DNA of 21,181 nucleotides from a virus. Both the position numbers and the translations under genes were made by a program. The notes beneath the pieces were generated by a model. That model saw nothing but the letters and a program-made list of their open reading frames with translations. It was not told where the DNA came from and made no database searches. Where the stretch lies: the IMG/VR virus record IMGVR_UViG_3300001450_000306, positions 2,819 through 23,999 of that record. The stretch is one strand, 5' to 3'. This document shows positions 9,100 through 17,175 of the stretch, in pieces. Numbering within the stretch: the first letter of the stretch is position 1; each line of letters starts with the position of its first letter.

Positions 9100-9273
9100 C
9101 TACGCCGTAATGTTAGTTTCGTTGCTGCCCGGACAGCTAAAAGTTCCGTTAGGTTTTTCGCCGCCTTTGTAACTTTTGTTAGACGCTACTTTAGTCGAGC
9201 TTTTCTTAGCAGTTTCAGCAGCGGCCATCCCTTTTGAAGTGTAGGGATACTTTTTTCCATCAACCATCGGCAT
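9100..9273 (-). CDS. Small basic conserved phage protein, 57 aa
   Basis: This short frame runs from ATG at 9273 to TAG at 9100. It is preceded by a strong AAGGAG ribosome binding site at good spacing and sits in a 192-bp gap between two clear genes, with 15 nt upstream and 3 nt downstream. The product begins MPMVDGKKYPYTSKGMAAAE. I recall this N-terminal pattern (MPMVxGKKYPYTxKGMxAA) from small basic proteins in structural modules of marine phages. It is Lys-rich, with one Cys in FSCPGSNE. Its function is unknown in those phages as far as I know. Position within the head/tail block suggests a minor virion or assembly role. The gene call is solid because of the ribosome binding site, the tight packing and the recognisable N-terminus. 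Confidence 0.8.
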   Translation of the reverse strand: MPMVDGKKYPYTSKGMAAAETAKKSSTKVASNKSYKGGEKPNGTFSCPGSNETNITA

Positions 9274-9288
9274 AGCGTGTCTCCTTGT

Positions 9289-9996
9289 TCAGCTTCCAAA
9301 GCCCGAATCGGGCACGTTAAGCGCAAGAATAGCTCGGCTTTGTCCACTCATACGCAAAATTGGTCTCGCTCCTTCGCTTTGCGTGTATTCCTGCAATCGC
9401 GACTGATACTCAAGGAACTGCTGTTCGTATGACAGTCCTTTAATCTTCAGAAAGCGCCAGATAACGCCAAGAGTGATTAGCTCTTCGGGAAGTACGCTTG
9501 TCTGCCCGTCTCCGGTAAACTTGTCTGCGTCAGCAACCGTGCCGCCTGACTCGTCTACCCAGTTTTTTGTAATGTACTCAAACTTGATTGACTCGCCTGC
9601 TGGCGGGGCCGGATTCAAAAGCAGCAACCCGCCTCGAATGCGGAAATAGTTGGTAATGCCGCCGCTAACGACAGCTAGAAGCCGCTGCCACTCGGAACCA
9701 GTTAGAGGGCCGTAATATGTCCGGTCTGTCGTGCGGTTCCACATTGTGTCGTTGCTAAACCGCCCAAAGTCAGCGGCAATCGAAACCATCGTCCCTTGGC
9801 TTTCTGCGGCTAGAGTGGTGTGGCTGCCTTCTTTTGTAAGAAGCTGCCAGGTATGGCGCTGCACTAAAGAGCGACCTTCTTGATTTGCCGCAGCCCTTAG
9901 CTGAATAACTGAGGTGTCCGTTGACGCAGTGACAGCATCAGGCGCAGTTATCCCAATGATGTCTGCGGCGTCTTGGCAAATCGTTAGAAGGGTCAT
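9289..9996 (-). CDS. Head-tail adaptor protein (P22 gp4-like)
   Basis: A 235-residue protein beginning MTLLTICQDAADIIGI, followed by segments such as EGRSLVQRHTWQLLTKEGSHTTLAAESQ. Together they are characteristic of podovirus tail adaptor/connector proteins of the P22 gp4 and SU10-adaptor type: an N-terminal helix, a helix with a Trp-x-L strand, then beta elements (FRIRGGLLLLNPAPPAGESIKFEYITKNWV). The family forms the first ring below the portal. The C-terminal helix (PEELITLGVIWRFLKIKG then YEQQFLEYQSRLQEY) matches the usual arrangement that docks onto the portal. The start overlaps the stop of the helix-hairpin-helix gene as ATGA. The nozzle-type protein expected to bind it is encoded two genes later. 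Assignment is by motif memory. Confidence 0.75.
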   Translation of the reverse strand: MTLLTICQDAADIIGITAPDAVTASTDTSVIQLRAAANQEGRSLVQRHTWQLLTKEGSHTTLAAESQGTMVSIAADFGRFSNDTMWNRTTDRTYYGPLTGSEWQRLLAVVSGGITNYFRIRGGLLLLNPAPPAGESIKFEYITKNWVDESGGTVADADKFTGDGQTSVLPEELITLGVIWRFLKIKGLSYEQQFLEYQSRLQEYTQSEGARPILRMSGQSRAILALNVPDSGFGS

Positions 9997-10409
9997 CCAA
10001 CAACCTGTTTCGGTTGAATGCCAGCTTGAGCCGCCAGGTAGTCACGGGCTTGCTTACGCAAATCTACCGTTCCAGCACCCAGACTGCCAACGCTTGCATC
10101 GGAAAGTTCTGATAGTTGTTCAACCGTGCTGACATCCTGGTTGATTAGGATTTTAGCTCGCCTGTTACCGACACCCTTTAGGGCGGTAAGCAAAGTCCCC
10201 GAGGGCTTAATCTTAGCTGACGACGCGCCGCCACCATTCTTTTGGTAAGCCGCAATTTCCTTTGGAAAATTCTCTTCCAGCCATTCGATCTTTTCTGAGA
10301 CTTTGTAGAGGACCGTATCTGGATCTCCCACTCGTCGTATTTCGATCAGATCGGGGCTGCCATTTTCCCCAGGAATAAATTCGACTCTGATATTTCCGCT
10401 CATAAGCAT
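9993..10409 (-). CDS. Helix-hairpin-helix domain protein of the head module
   Basis: The 138-aa frame starts at ATG 10409, with a second ATG two codons later at 10403. Residues about 1-35 form a beta hairpin (IRVEFIPGENGSPDLIEIRRV), then a helix (VSEKIEWLEENFPKEIAAYQK) and a Gly/Ser linker. The C-terminal half is a helix-hairpin-helix unit: LLTALKGVGNRRAKILIN followed by VSTVEQLSELSD. This fold usually binds DNA without sequence specificity. Here it lies between decoration and adaptor genes, where such domain proteins recur in podophages, so a head-completion or adaptor role is possible. No ribosome binding site lies at the normal distance; an AAGGAA lies 34 nt upstream, separated by a hairpin (see that entry). 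Confidence 0.75.
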   Translation of the reverse strand: MLMSGNIRVEFIPGENGSPDLIEIRRVGDPDTVLYKVSEKIEWLEENFPKEIAAYQKNGGGASSAKIKPSGTLLTALKGVGNRRAKILINQDVSTVEQLSELSDASVGSLGAGTVDLRKQARDYLAAQAGIQPKQVVG

Positions 10410-10414
10410 CAGTT

Positions 10415-10441
10415 GCGCGGGGGCTTTTACACCCCCGCACT
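10415..10441 (-). promoter_or_regulatory. Stable hairpin between decoration and HhH genes
   Basis: Read on the minus strand, GCGGGGG and CCCCCGC pair around an 8-nt loop (TGTAAAAG). One wobble and one more G-C pair extend the stem to about 9 bp. It lies wholly between the stop at 10452 and the ATG at 10409. No U-tract follows on the minus strand, so it is not a standard intrinsic terminator for the late operon. AAAAAGGAA directly precedes the stem and AACTG follows it before the ATG. Folding would therefore bring a ribosome binding site to about 6 nt from the start codon. Confidence 0.55.
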
Positions 10442-10451
10442 TCCTTTTTGG

Positions 10452-10922
10452 TTAGATCACAAACGACTTTGGATATGAAGCAAGACCCGCTGCACTACCA
10501 GCAGTTCCGCCACGCGCCGCTGTCAATTTGAGGCCGTCTACTCTTGTTTGACCAGTAGAGGCATCATCAAGACTTCCGGCTGTTGCCGTGGAAAACAAGA
10601 TCACGTTTGCGGCAGCACTTGCCAAAACATTGATCGTGCAAGTTCCAGTCAACTGAACCCACGCATATTCCCCATTCGTAATTGCTTGAGGAGCTATAGC
10701 AACAAGTTCACCAGTATCGACGAGTGCTTTTGTGATTGGAACGCCAACGTAAAGCTCCGTCACAGCCACTACATCGTATTGAGCAATCGCTGCCCCTGCT
10801 TCGATGTAGAGCCAAGTTGAAGCATCGGTTCCAACCATTCTGCTACCCGGAGGCTGAGATGGGGTCGTTTCGGTGCCCCCATCAAAGTCAATTCCGATAG
10901 CACCTTGAGTTGTGTAAGTCAT
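10452..10922 (-). CDS. Head decoration-type protein
   Basis: A 156-residue Gly/Ala/Thr/Val-rich beta protein immediately downstream of the major capsid gene (13-nt gap) with a strong TAGGAGGT ribosome binding site. This indicates high expression, as expected for a capsid surface protein made in hundreds of copies. The central part (AGAAIAQYDVVAVTELYVGVPITK, then LVAIAPQAITNGEYAWVQLTG) matches the general layout of DUF2190-like or lambda gpD-like small beta-barrel decoration proteins, where a residue pattern like YDVVAV..G....I..A is followed by G.YAWV...G. It is assigned by position and pattern; a minor capsid role is the alternative. Nothing suggests enzymatic activity. Confidence 0.65.
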   Translation of the reverse strand: MTYTTQGAIGIDFDGGTETTPSQPPGSRMVGTDASTWLYIEAGAAIAQYDVVAVTELYVGVPITKALVDTGELVAIAPQAITNGEYAWVQLTGTCTINVLASAAANVILFSTATAGSLDDASTGQTRVDGLKLTAARGGTAGSAAGLASYPKSFVI

Positions 10923-10935
10923 TAAAGACCTCCTA

Positions 10936-11892
10936 CTAGGCTTGGATGATGCCTTGCCGTGCGCGATTGCTGACCGTCATATTACCGGCCCATGCAACAG
11001 GCATGACAAGAGCGTCTTGGTTTACGGATGCCTTTTCGCCAAGAGGAACAAACTCACGACCCTCTGCATAACGCAAGAAGAGGTAATCGGTGTTGAGCAT
11101 GTACATCTTATTGGCAGGGCACTGATCGTCGTAATAGACCGGAGCGTCCATGAACATCAAGTTCATAAACCCAGCCGACGCCGACTCATCAGATGTGAAC
11201 CGCTGGTTCGTCTGAAGCGATGACCAGTAGAAACCAAAGTAGTTGGTATCACCGACAATCACGTCAGGCCGATCAGCGCCACGAATAGTAGAAAGCCACA
11301 ACGTGTTCATGGCCGTCTGGATCGTCGTAGCTGAAGCGGTTACCCCCGCAGTGGAAAAATCATAAACCTGATTCTGCCAGAAATCGTAGGTCGTGCTGTT
11401 AATCCCGCCGACCGTGTTACCCACGGTGCCAGGAACAACAAGCTGTAGACCGCCAAGTTCTTTGGAATCAGTCCCGCTGCCATCCGCATAAAGCGCAGAC
11501 GCCATCGTGTTTTTTAGCGATTTTTCAAGGTTGCGAATGCGGCTTTTGAGAAGATTGAAAATCTGCTCTGAGCCAGAGTTCTCGACTTGTTCGAGACCGG
11601 AGATCACTACGTTGCCCGCCAACTGCTTGTAGTTAAATTCAGCAGCCGTGAAGACATTGCTAGTTGAGGTGTCGAGTACCTCGTAACCCGAATACCACTT
11701 GGTGGTCGAGTTCGTTGCATACTCAAGCTCTTGGACGATAGTACGACCAGTTGCGGGGCTTTTATTTCCCTTTGAGTCGATGTGGCGAAGCAACGCATTG
11801 TTGTTCGTCACGTTGTCGGCCATCGTTTTGGAGTAACCAGCAAGCGTAGTGGTTACGATCTCCGTATAGGTGGAATTTGGAGAAGCGACCAT
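10936..11892 (-). CDS. Major capsid protein
   Basis: A 318-residue protein between the scaffold and decoration genes, the normal position for the major capsid protein in this order. Its features fit a compact HK97-fold capsid protein: an N-terminal arm (YTEIVTTTLAGYSKTMADNV), an extended E-loop-like segment (IVQELEYATNSTTKWYSGYE), a long spine helix (QIFNLLKSRIRNLEKSLKNT followed by MASALYADG), a region starting DRPDVIVGDTNYFGFYW, and a C-terminal strand set ending MPVAWAGNMTVSNRARQGII. The phrase SKELGGLQLVVP resembles the insertion point where a local loop or dimer contact forms in relatives. The ribosome binding site (GGAAG, about 10 nt before the ATG) is weaker than that of the decoration gene, which is odd for the most abundant virion protein. 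Confidence 0.85.
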   Translation of the reverse strand: MVASPNSTYTEIVTTTLAGYSKTMADNVTNNNALLRHIDSKGNKSPATGRTIVQELEYATNSTTKWYSGYEVLDTSTSNVFTAAEFNYKQLAGNVVISGLEQVENSGSEQIFNLLKSRIRNLEKSLKNTMASALYADGSGTDSKELGGLQLVVPGTVGNTVGGINSTTYDFWQNQVYDFSTAGVTASATTIQTAMNTLWLSTIRGADRPDVIVGDTNYFGFYWSSLQTNQRFTSDESASAGFMNLMFMDAPVYYDDQCPANKMYMLNTDYLFLRYAEGREFVPLGEKASVNQDALVMPVAWAGNMTVSNRARQGIIQA

Positions 11893-11930
11893 TTCTGTTT
11901 TCTTCCATCAAAATGGCAACGGCAGAAACC

Positions 11931-13025
11931 CTATGCTCTAGCAGTGTTAATCTTGTCGCGTAAAATTTCATCGAGACCCGTAGATGTGACTACTCCATTA
12001 GGTGGAGAAGCAGAGCGAGAAGGCCGAGTTTTTTTGGCTTTATCTATAGCCGCTTTTCTCTTTGCGTCCTCTTTATTGCTTACGCTTAGCCGCTCTTTTT
12101 CCAACGTCTCTTTGTAGAGGCCGTCATCTAATCGAAGCGCCATGTCGTATGCCTTACTCAAATCTTGAGTCTCTCCGGCAGTTACGAGCCGCGACATCCG
12201 TTCACGCACCTGTTCAAAATGAGGATGTTTAAGTTCTCCGTTTGCGGTTTTCTCATTTGCAAACTTTACAACGACATTCTCTAAACTTTGGTAACGATCT
12301 TGATGCTGCGACTGGGCCAACATATTAACTTGCTGTTGCGTTTGGGCTAATTGCTGTTGCAGTTGCTGTGTATGCGAATCTGTAGCGTATTCATCTACAT
12401 AATCCGCGCCCGAATCGCCTGACGGAAGCTGAACGCCATAGTGCTGGGCGAGTTGCTGGAGGGCTGCTTTGGGGTTTTGCCGTAGTGCATTGTCGTAGGT
12501 CATAAGACGCGAAACATACTCAGCTTCGCTAATCCCGTGAGCCTGCATCTGCTGTTTATACGGTGCCAAAACCCCGTTTAAGCCTTCTAGCTGTTTACGC
12601 TGCTCTGATAGTTCAGTCGTCTTGCGAGTAAACGCCGAGTCCCGTTCTTTCTCCCGGTTGAGCATAAAATCCTTTTGCTCATCGGGTAGCTGATTGAACG
12701 CTTCTCTTTGTTCAGCAGGCCATGTTTTTGGTGCGGCTAAAGCATCCGGCTCTGGCTCCGCTTCAGAATCTGTATCATCTGATAGAGGAGTGGCTTCGTC
12801 TTTGCCTTCTTCATGGCCTTCGGCGGCTTCGTTCGATGGGTCGTCTGATTCGACTTCGACGTTTTCCGCGCTGGTATCACCGGCAATGGCTCGTGGGTTT
12901 ACAGAAGTGGGTCCAGCATTGCCTTGCGTGAACTCTCCTGAGATGACGCTTTCTAGTACGCCATCAAGTGTAGTCGGCTCTGACGCTGGCCCCGGATCAG
13001 GGGTGCTTGTCTCAGTTGTTGACAT
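11931..13025 (-). CDS. Scaffolding protein
   Basis: I choose ATG 13025 (364 aa, beginning MSTTETSTPD), which overlaps the preceding gene by 14 nt. An in-frame ATG at 13091 would give 386 aa but an 80-nt overlap. The layout is that of a podovirus scaffold. First comes a long acidic, probably disordered N-terminal third (ESDDPSNEAAEGHEEGKDEA). A helical, coiled-coil-prone middle follows (LNREKERDSAFTRKTTELSE, then QQLQQQLAQTQQQVNM). The last 50 or so residues are a basic, hydrophilic tail (NKEDAKRKAAIDKAKKTRPS), the part that usually binds the coat protein. It sits directly before the major capsid gene. Scaffolds normally leave the procapsid before or during DNA entry; no protease gene is visible nearby to process it. 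Confidence 0.8.
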   Translation of the reverse strand: MSTTETSTPDPGPASEPTTLDGVLESVISGEFTQGNAGPTSVNPRAIAGDTSAENVEVESDDPSNEAAEGHEEGKDEATPLSDDTDSEAEPEPDALAAPKTWPAEQREAFNQLPDEQKDFMLNREKERDSAFTRKTTELSEQRKQLEGLNGVLAPYKQQMQAHGISEAEYVSRLMTYDNALRQNPKAALQQLAQHYGVQLPSGDSGADYVDEYATDSHTQQLQQQLAQTQQQVNMLAQSQHQDRYQSLENVVVKFANEKTANGELKHPHFEQVRERMSRLVTAGETQDLSKAYDMALRLDDGLYKETLEKERLSVSNKEDAKRKAAIDKAKKTRPSRSASPPNGVVTSTGLDEILRDKINTARA

Positions 13026-13281
13026 TTCTAATTGTATCCCAGTTGGAGGGGCGTTCACTTCCGGTCCAATCGTTGCCGGTTTGGCGAACATTATGTTTTT
13101 TCTCGTGTTCCCGCAATTCTGACCGGCTAGTTACATAGCTGCCGTCTACAGGACTTTGGAAAGGCTCAATGTCTCTAATAATGTTGTAGGCAACTTTTTG
13201 GCTTGCGGTTTCAACGCGAGAAACAGCCTTGCGCTTGTCCCACTTAATCTCATCGTAGTTGCTTAAATATTTCTTGTTCAT
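13012..13281 (-). CDS. Conserved small phage protein between portal and scaffold
   Basis: An 89-residue protein whose ATG overlaps the portal stop as ATGA, with an AGAGGG ribosome binding site. The second half, SPVDGSYVTSRSELREHEKK followed by HNVRQTGNDW, is a pattern I recall from many podophage proteins at this same place (P..G..I.SRs.LreHek.H...qvGND). Its His residues and SRSELREHEKKHNV helix suggest a small DNA- or metal-binding fold, although no Cys pair is present. Its role is unknown. Gene order (portal, this gene, scaffold, coat) is widely kept, so it may help procapsid assembly. I regard the gene as certain and the role as open. Confidence 0.8.
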   Translation of the reverse strand: MNKKYLSNYDEIKWDKRKAVSRVETASQKVAYNIIRDIEPFQSPVDGSYVTSRSELREHEKKHNVRQTGNDWTGSERPSNWDTIRNVNN

Positions 13282-15200
13282 CTCTGACCCTCTGCCATAC
13301 GCATTTCTGCTTCTAGCAACGCCAAGTCTTCTTTGCTTTGCACACGTTCAGAGGACGCTCGGCTTTTTTCTTCTATTTCTGCGGCTGTTGCCCGTTCACG
13401 CGAACTGATGTCTGCCAACTTGCCCTCTTGTTTTAATTGCTCACGTTGCATTTCAGCAGCAATCTTTTCTTGTTCGAGCTGCTGCTCTGGCGAGGTTTGA
13501 GGTTGTTGCTGTGAAGCCTGCAACTTCTGCATGACAGAGGCTTCCGTTTCTTCGATGACCTCTTCAAACTGTCGGCCAACTTTCCATGCACCCGATACAA
13601 ATTTGAGTATCTGGAAAGCAATCGGCGTTAGCTCTGGAGCGGCTTTTGTTGCCTCTATTGCTTGGACTAGATACCCGCCCATGACGTTGGCGAACTCTAT
13701 CCGGGTCCGTTTTATTTGCTCTTCGTCATCGAAGACGGTGCTATCTGTCTCTACGTCGATTTGATAGCTACGCAACTTATCGTTACGCATGATCTCGACC
13801 ATCTCTTCGGTGATCTCAATCCCGGTAATACGCTCCAAGATTTCTGGCTCGTAATTTTCTGCAATCAACTCGGCTTTAATACGGAAAAGATCGCGGATGT
13901 ACTTGGATATGTCTTCTTGGCGTAGCCGTAACCGCATTGAGCCGTACTGTGCTTTGAGCTGTTGCGCTGTTGCACTCTCGCTAGCTTTTGTGCCGCCGCC
14001 TCGAATGATGTCCGAAATTCCAGTGATCTCATAAATCGCCTGCAACACCTGGTTCCGCTGGTTGTATAGGCCAGCAAGAACCTGAGTGATCGAAGAAATG
14101 TCTTCTGTTTGAAAAGCGCCAGCTAATCCGCCTTTTTGGGCCAGATTTGCAAAGTTATCGCTCGGAACGAACTCATTGTCTGATGCGTTTGCTAGGTGCG
14201 CTAACTCTGGAATGCTTGCGTCATAGACGCCCCGGCGCTTTAGCCCTTCAATTAGGTTTGTAATTCGAGTGGTTACGCGGTCAAGCTCATCTGCTTGGTC
14301 TTGGTAAAGCGTAAACTCTGGAACTGGAACAGACGTGTTGTTCGTGTGGACTGCTATTAGCGGCGTCGGACACGGGAAGAAGTTCTCTAGGCTATACGGG
14401 TCTTCGTCATCTGCCAGAACATCCTTGTGTCCTGTTGCAACGAACAAACGCCGACGCTTTACTTTGTCCCAGATTTCCCAAACTTCGGCGCGGCTGTAGC
14501 TATCGTCTGCATCTCCAGCGTCCGGGCGTTCTGGACTCCAATTAAGGGGAACGTCTTCTGCGTTATCAAAACCACGTCCAACAAGTTCTTCTCGCGTAAG
14601 CAAGTGTCGCCGCGCCCGCCATGAAACGTCGTCTGATCTACGGCTTGGGCTTTCTCGGTAATCTTGCCAGTGAACGTATTCAAATCGGCAACGCTGATCG
14701 CCAAGACGCTCGACTTCTTCTTCTTCTGTAATGTTTACGCCGTCGCCTTTAATTTGGATCTTTGTTTTTTCTTTAATAATTATCGGCTCATAGACAACCC
14801 ACACTACCCCGCGTCCAGGCAACAGGTAGTCTTCTAGCGCAGCGCGAACAGGCAACGCCGAATCGTAGGTATCCATTTCGTAAAGAAGCGCACGCTCTAG
14901 TGCGATAGCAACTTGTCGTGCCGCAGCGTCACCGCCGCTAAACCGGCGACGAACATCAGGCTGGGCCATGCGCGCAAACAGTGCGCCCTTTAGCGTCTCG
15001 GTATTAGACCAAAGAATGTTGAAACGATGGCTAAGAGGTCCAGAAAGTCCGGTATCCCGCTCGTCACGGTATCGTTCTACAACACGAATGCCGCGATCCC
15101 GCCAATCACGCTCGAAGTCACTGGCTTGGTCGATCTCACGTTGCCAATAACGAGCGGTGCCGTAGAGCTTTTCTTGTTCTGCCTGGGTGCTATCTGCCAT
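13278..15200 (-). CDS. Portal protein (P22-like)
   Basis: The 640-residue length, N-terminal helix-rich region (YWQREIDQASDFERDWRDRG) and early segment FNILWSNTETLKGALFARMA with an Arg-rich, Pro-containing sequel fit the P22-type portal family. The family forms the dodecameric ring through which DNA enters and leaves the head. The wing region follows (LPGRGVVWVVYEP, CRFEYVHWQDYRESPSRRSD) and then stem helices (YQDQADELDRVTTRITNLIE). The last 90 residues are highly charged and Gln-rich coiled coil (QQLEQEKIAAEMQREQLKQE), likely the barrel that lines the inner channel in P22-like portals. The ATG lies one base after the stop of the upstream gene, with no ribosome binding site of its own, so translation is presumably coupled. 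Confidence 0.88.
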   Translation of the reverse strand: MADSTQAEQEKLYGTARYWQREIDQASDFERDWRDRGIRVVERYRDERDTGLSGPLSHRFNILWSNTETLKGALFARMAQPDVRRRFSGGDAAARQVAIALERALLYEMDTYDSALPVRAALEDYLLPGRGVVWVVYEPIIIKEKTKIQIKGDGVNITEEEEVERLGDQRCRFEYVHWQDYRESPSRRSDDVSWRARRHLLTREELVGRGFDNAEDVPLNWSPERPDAGDADDSYSRAEVWEIWDKVKRRRLFVATGHKDVLADDEDPYSLENFFPCPTPLIAVHTNNTSVPVPEFTLYQDQADELDRVTTRITNLIEGLKRRGVYDASIPELAHLANASDNEFVPSDNFANLAQKGGLAGAFQTEDISSITQVLAGLYNQRNQVLQAIYEITGISDIIRGGGTKASESATAQQLKAQYGSMRLRLRQEDISKYIRDLFRIKAELIAENYEPEILERITGIEITEEMVEIMRNDKLRSYQIDVETDSTVFDDEEQIKRTRIEFANVMGGYLVQAIEATKAAPELTPIAFQILKFVSGAWKVGRQFEEVIEETEASVMQKLQASQQQPQTSPEQQLEQEKIAAEMQREQLKQEGKLADISSRERATAAEIEEKSRASSERVQSKEDLALLEAEMRMAEGQR

Positions 15201-15201
15201 T

Positions 15202-15579
15202 TTATATTAACGGCTGCATTGGTTGTGGCTGCATCTGTTGCATCGGCTGCTGCATCGGAGCGCCCATCATTGGCTGCTGCATCTGCTGCATTGGCGGCGG
15301 CGGTGGCCCCATCGACATCATCATGGGAGCGGGGCCAGGAAGTAAGTCCGCAAGATCAACTTCTTCTTCAGTCTTGCTCTTAACTGGAACGCCGCTGTAG
15401 TCGCCAGGAACCTGTTCGGTTTCGACTGTAATTTTAGCAGTAAGATTTCCCAGAATTTCACTGAGCATAGCGGGGTCTTCTTGGTATGAACCAAACTCCC
15501 CGCCCATAGGCCCCGGAATCGCTAAACCGCCCTGGGGACCAAACCCTTGCGGCATAGGCTCACCATAATTAACAGCCAT
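15202..15579 (-). CDS. Met/Pro/Gln-rich small protein between terminase and portal
   Basis: I take ATG 15579, which overlaps the stop of the large terminase (TGATG), giving 125 aa; a TTG one codon upstream is possible. Residues about 1-75 are ordinary and acidic (DPAMLSEILGNLTAKITVET). The last 45 or so are extraordinarily rich in Met, Pro and Gln (APMMMSMGPPPPPMQQMQ), with an underlying DNA repeat of GCTGCAT/TGGCTGC units. I do not recognise the family. Small proteins with flexible tails are common at this position in podophages, but I know no function. It may help head assembly or DNA packaging by location only. Confidence 0.7.
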   Translation of the reverse strand: MAVNYGEPMPQGFGPQGGLAIPGPMGGEFGSYQEDPAMLSEILGNLTAKITVETEQVPGDYSGVPVKSKTEEEVDLADLLPGPAPMMMSMGPPPPPMQQMQQPMMGAPMQQPMQQMQPQPMQPLI

Positions 15580-16922
15580 CAAATTCTCGGCTCCGAATGA
15601 TTTGCGGAATCAAAATCGTGCATTTCCCACAAGTCGTCAAGGCTAGGTTTTTTTAACATCTCTTCTTGCCAGTCTGCGGGCGGCTCTTTTGGTTTTAAAT
15701 CTTTATAGGCAATAGCCAAATATCTGAAGGCATCTGCGGCGTGCGAGGCCCAATTATGCAGTGGCGTTTTCTTAAATACGCGCTTTACGTCGTCATATTC
15801 ACGTTGATATGAGCGCAGCGCATTAATGCCCTGCTCGCAATTTAATTCATCAAAATAGCAGTGGTGTAACAGCAACCGACCAGCGTTGATGCCGTCTGCA
15901 ATCTTGTGATTTGGGACAATCCGGGGCCGTCTGCCCATGTTTACTAGTGTTTCTGCGCGTGTGCGGCCTGTTCCTAGCTCGCGGACCTTGGCATCGTGCG
16001 GCAACCAGTCATCGCCGTACCAATACCCTTTTTCCGCCATAATTTTGACGTAATGCTCAAGTCCTACGTTGTTGTGTTCGTAGTAATCAATGATACGAAC
16101 TTCGCCCATAGTGACTTGGAAAAACCATAAAGCGCACGAATCAGCGATACCAAGATCCCAAGCAACGTGGACAGGGATCGCCGGATCATGCTCAACACGG
16201 GATATACGACCCTCTTTATCTGCATCTTCAACCAATCCTCCGTAATAGCTGCCCTTGATTGCAGCAGTCCAAGAACACTCAAATTCCTGGAGATATTCAT
16301 CTTCACCCATCTCGCGCTTTGCGGCTGCAAGCTCGTGCGGGTCGATAACCCCTGTCTCTGAGGCCCTATAGATATTTCGATACCACTCCTTATCCCCAGC
16401 GGTATCCTCATACAACCGCCAAAAGTGGTTTCTCCCCTTTGGCGTCCCAATAAATATTGCCCACCCCTTTCTATCTACCAAAGCGGGCCTGACGATCTCA
16501 CCCCATACACGGGGCGACATATCGGCATATTCGTCCAAAACTACCCCATCAAGGTAGATTCCGCGTAGCGCATCGGGGTCATCTCCGGCCCCAGCAAGCC
16601 GAATACGGCTGCCATTAACCAAATCAACCCTGAGTTCTGACTGATTAATCTTAGTTCCGGGCAAATCCTTGGCGTAATAACAAAGATAATCCCAGGCGAC
16701 TTGCTTGGCCTGCCGATAATACGGGGCCAGGTACATAAACCGGCCATCTCCGCGCTCGGTTTGTATCTCCAAAGCCTTACGCAGCAGCTCCGTAACCGCG
16801 TAAACGCTCTTACCCCAGCGTCTATGGGACACACAAATCTTAAAACGGGACGAATCTTGGTGTAGATCAAGCTGCTGGGGGCGTGGGGCGTAGGGTATTT
16901 CTATTTTCAAATCGGCTACCAA
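15579..16922 (-). CDS. terL: Terminase large subunit
   Basis: A 447-residue packaging motor. The N-terminal ATPase shows the terminase-type Walker A HRRWGKS (residues 33-39), Walker B GVVLDEYADM (126-135) and a coupling motif IGTPKGRNHF (158-167). The C-terminal RNase H-like nuclease shows VAWDLGIAD (first acidic residue about D256), RIIDYYE (about D279), LPHDAK (about D310) and HAADAFRY (about D398). It pumps DNA into the prohead through the portal and cuts concatemers. The start is TTG at 16922, since an upstream in-frame stop follows within two codons and no ATG exists before residue 63; TTG at codon 5 is an alternative. It overlaps the upstream 85-aa gene by 7 nt. Confidence 0.93.
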   Translation of the reverse strand: MVADLKIEIPYAPRPQQLDLHQDSSRFKICVSHRRWGKSVYAVTELLRKALEIQTERGDGRFMYLAPYYRQAKQVAWDYLCYYAKDLPGTKINQSELRVDLVNGSRIRLAGAGDDPDALRGIYLDGVVLDEYADMSPRVWGEIVRPALVDRKGWAIFIGTPKGRNHFWRLYEDTAGDKEWYRNIYRASETGVIDPHELAAAKREMGEDEYLQEFECSWTAAIKGSYYGGLVEDADKEGRISRVEHDPAIPVHVAWDLGIADSCALWFFQVTMGEVRIIDYYEHNNVGLEHYVKIMAEKGYWYGDDWLPHDAKVRELGTGRTRAETLVNMGRRPRIVPNHKIADGINAGRLLLHHCYFDELNCEQGINALRSYQREYDDVKRVFKKTPLHNWASHAADAFRYLAIAYKDLKPKEPPADWQEEMLKKPSLDDLWEMHDFDSANHSEPRI

Positions 16923-17173
16923 GCCTTACAGGACCAGTATCTCGCCTTAGTCTTAGGCCCAGGATCAGCGCATTTATGCCGTGCCCGGAAACTTGCCTTC
17001 CGACCAGGCTCGTTTTTGCGAATTTTCATATTTGGGTCACCAAATGTCACTCTTAGGACATTGCCCTTATCCTTAACGTAAACGACGGACTTCTTCTTCC
17101 CATAGCTGGTTTCACCAGCAGAAATCCGGCGGGGCTTATTCAGCGTGACCGTGCGCCCCTTATACTTAGCCAC
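16916..17173 (-). CDS. Small basic conserved phage protein (YWSCKxW C-terminus)
   Basis: An 85-residue Lys/Arg-rich protein with a GTG start at 17173, preceded by an AAGGGG ribosome binding site 7 nt away. Residues about 27-50 form a strand-rich part (KKSVVYVKDKGNVLRVTFGD). The end, KASFRARHKCADPGPKTKAR then YWSCKAW, contains two Cys and several basic residues. I recall this C-terminal pattern (SFRARHxC...K..A.YWSC..W) from phage head-module proteins, including some fused to or near prohead proteases in marine T4-like phages. The two Cys and the His may bind zinc. Location right before the large terminase suggests a packaging or head-assembly role. The function is unknown. Confidence 0.8.
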   Translation of the reverse strand: MAKYKGRTVTLNKPRRISAGETSYGKKKSVVYVKDKGNVLRVTFGDPNMKIRKNEPGRKASFRARHKCADPGPKTKARYWSCKAW

Positions 17174-17175
17174 GG

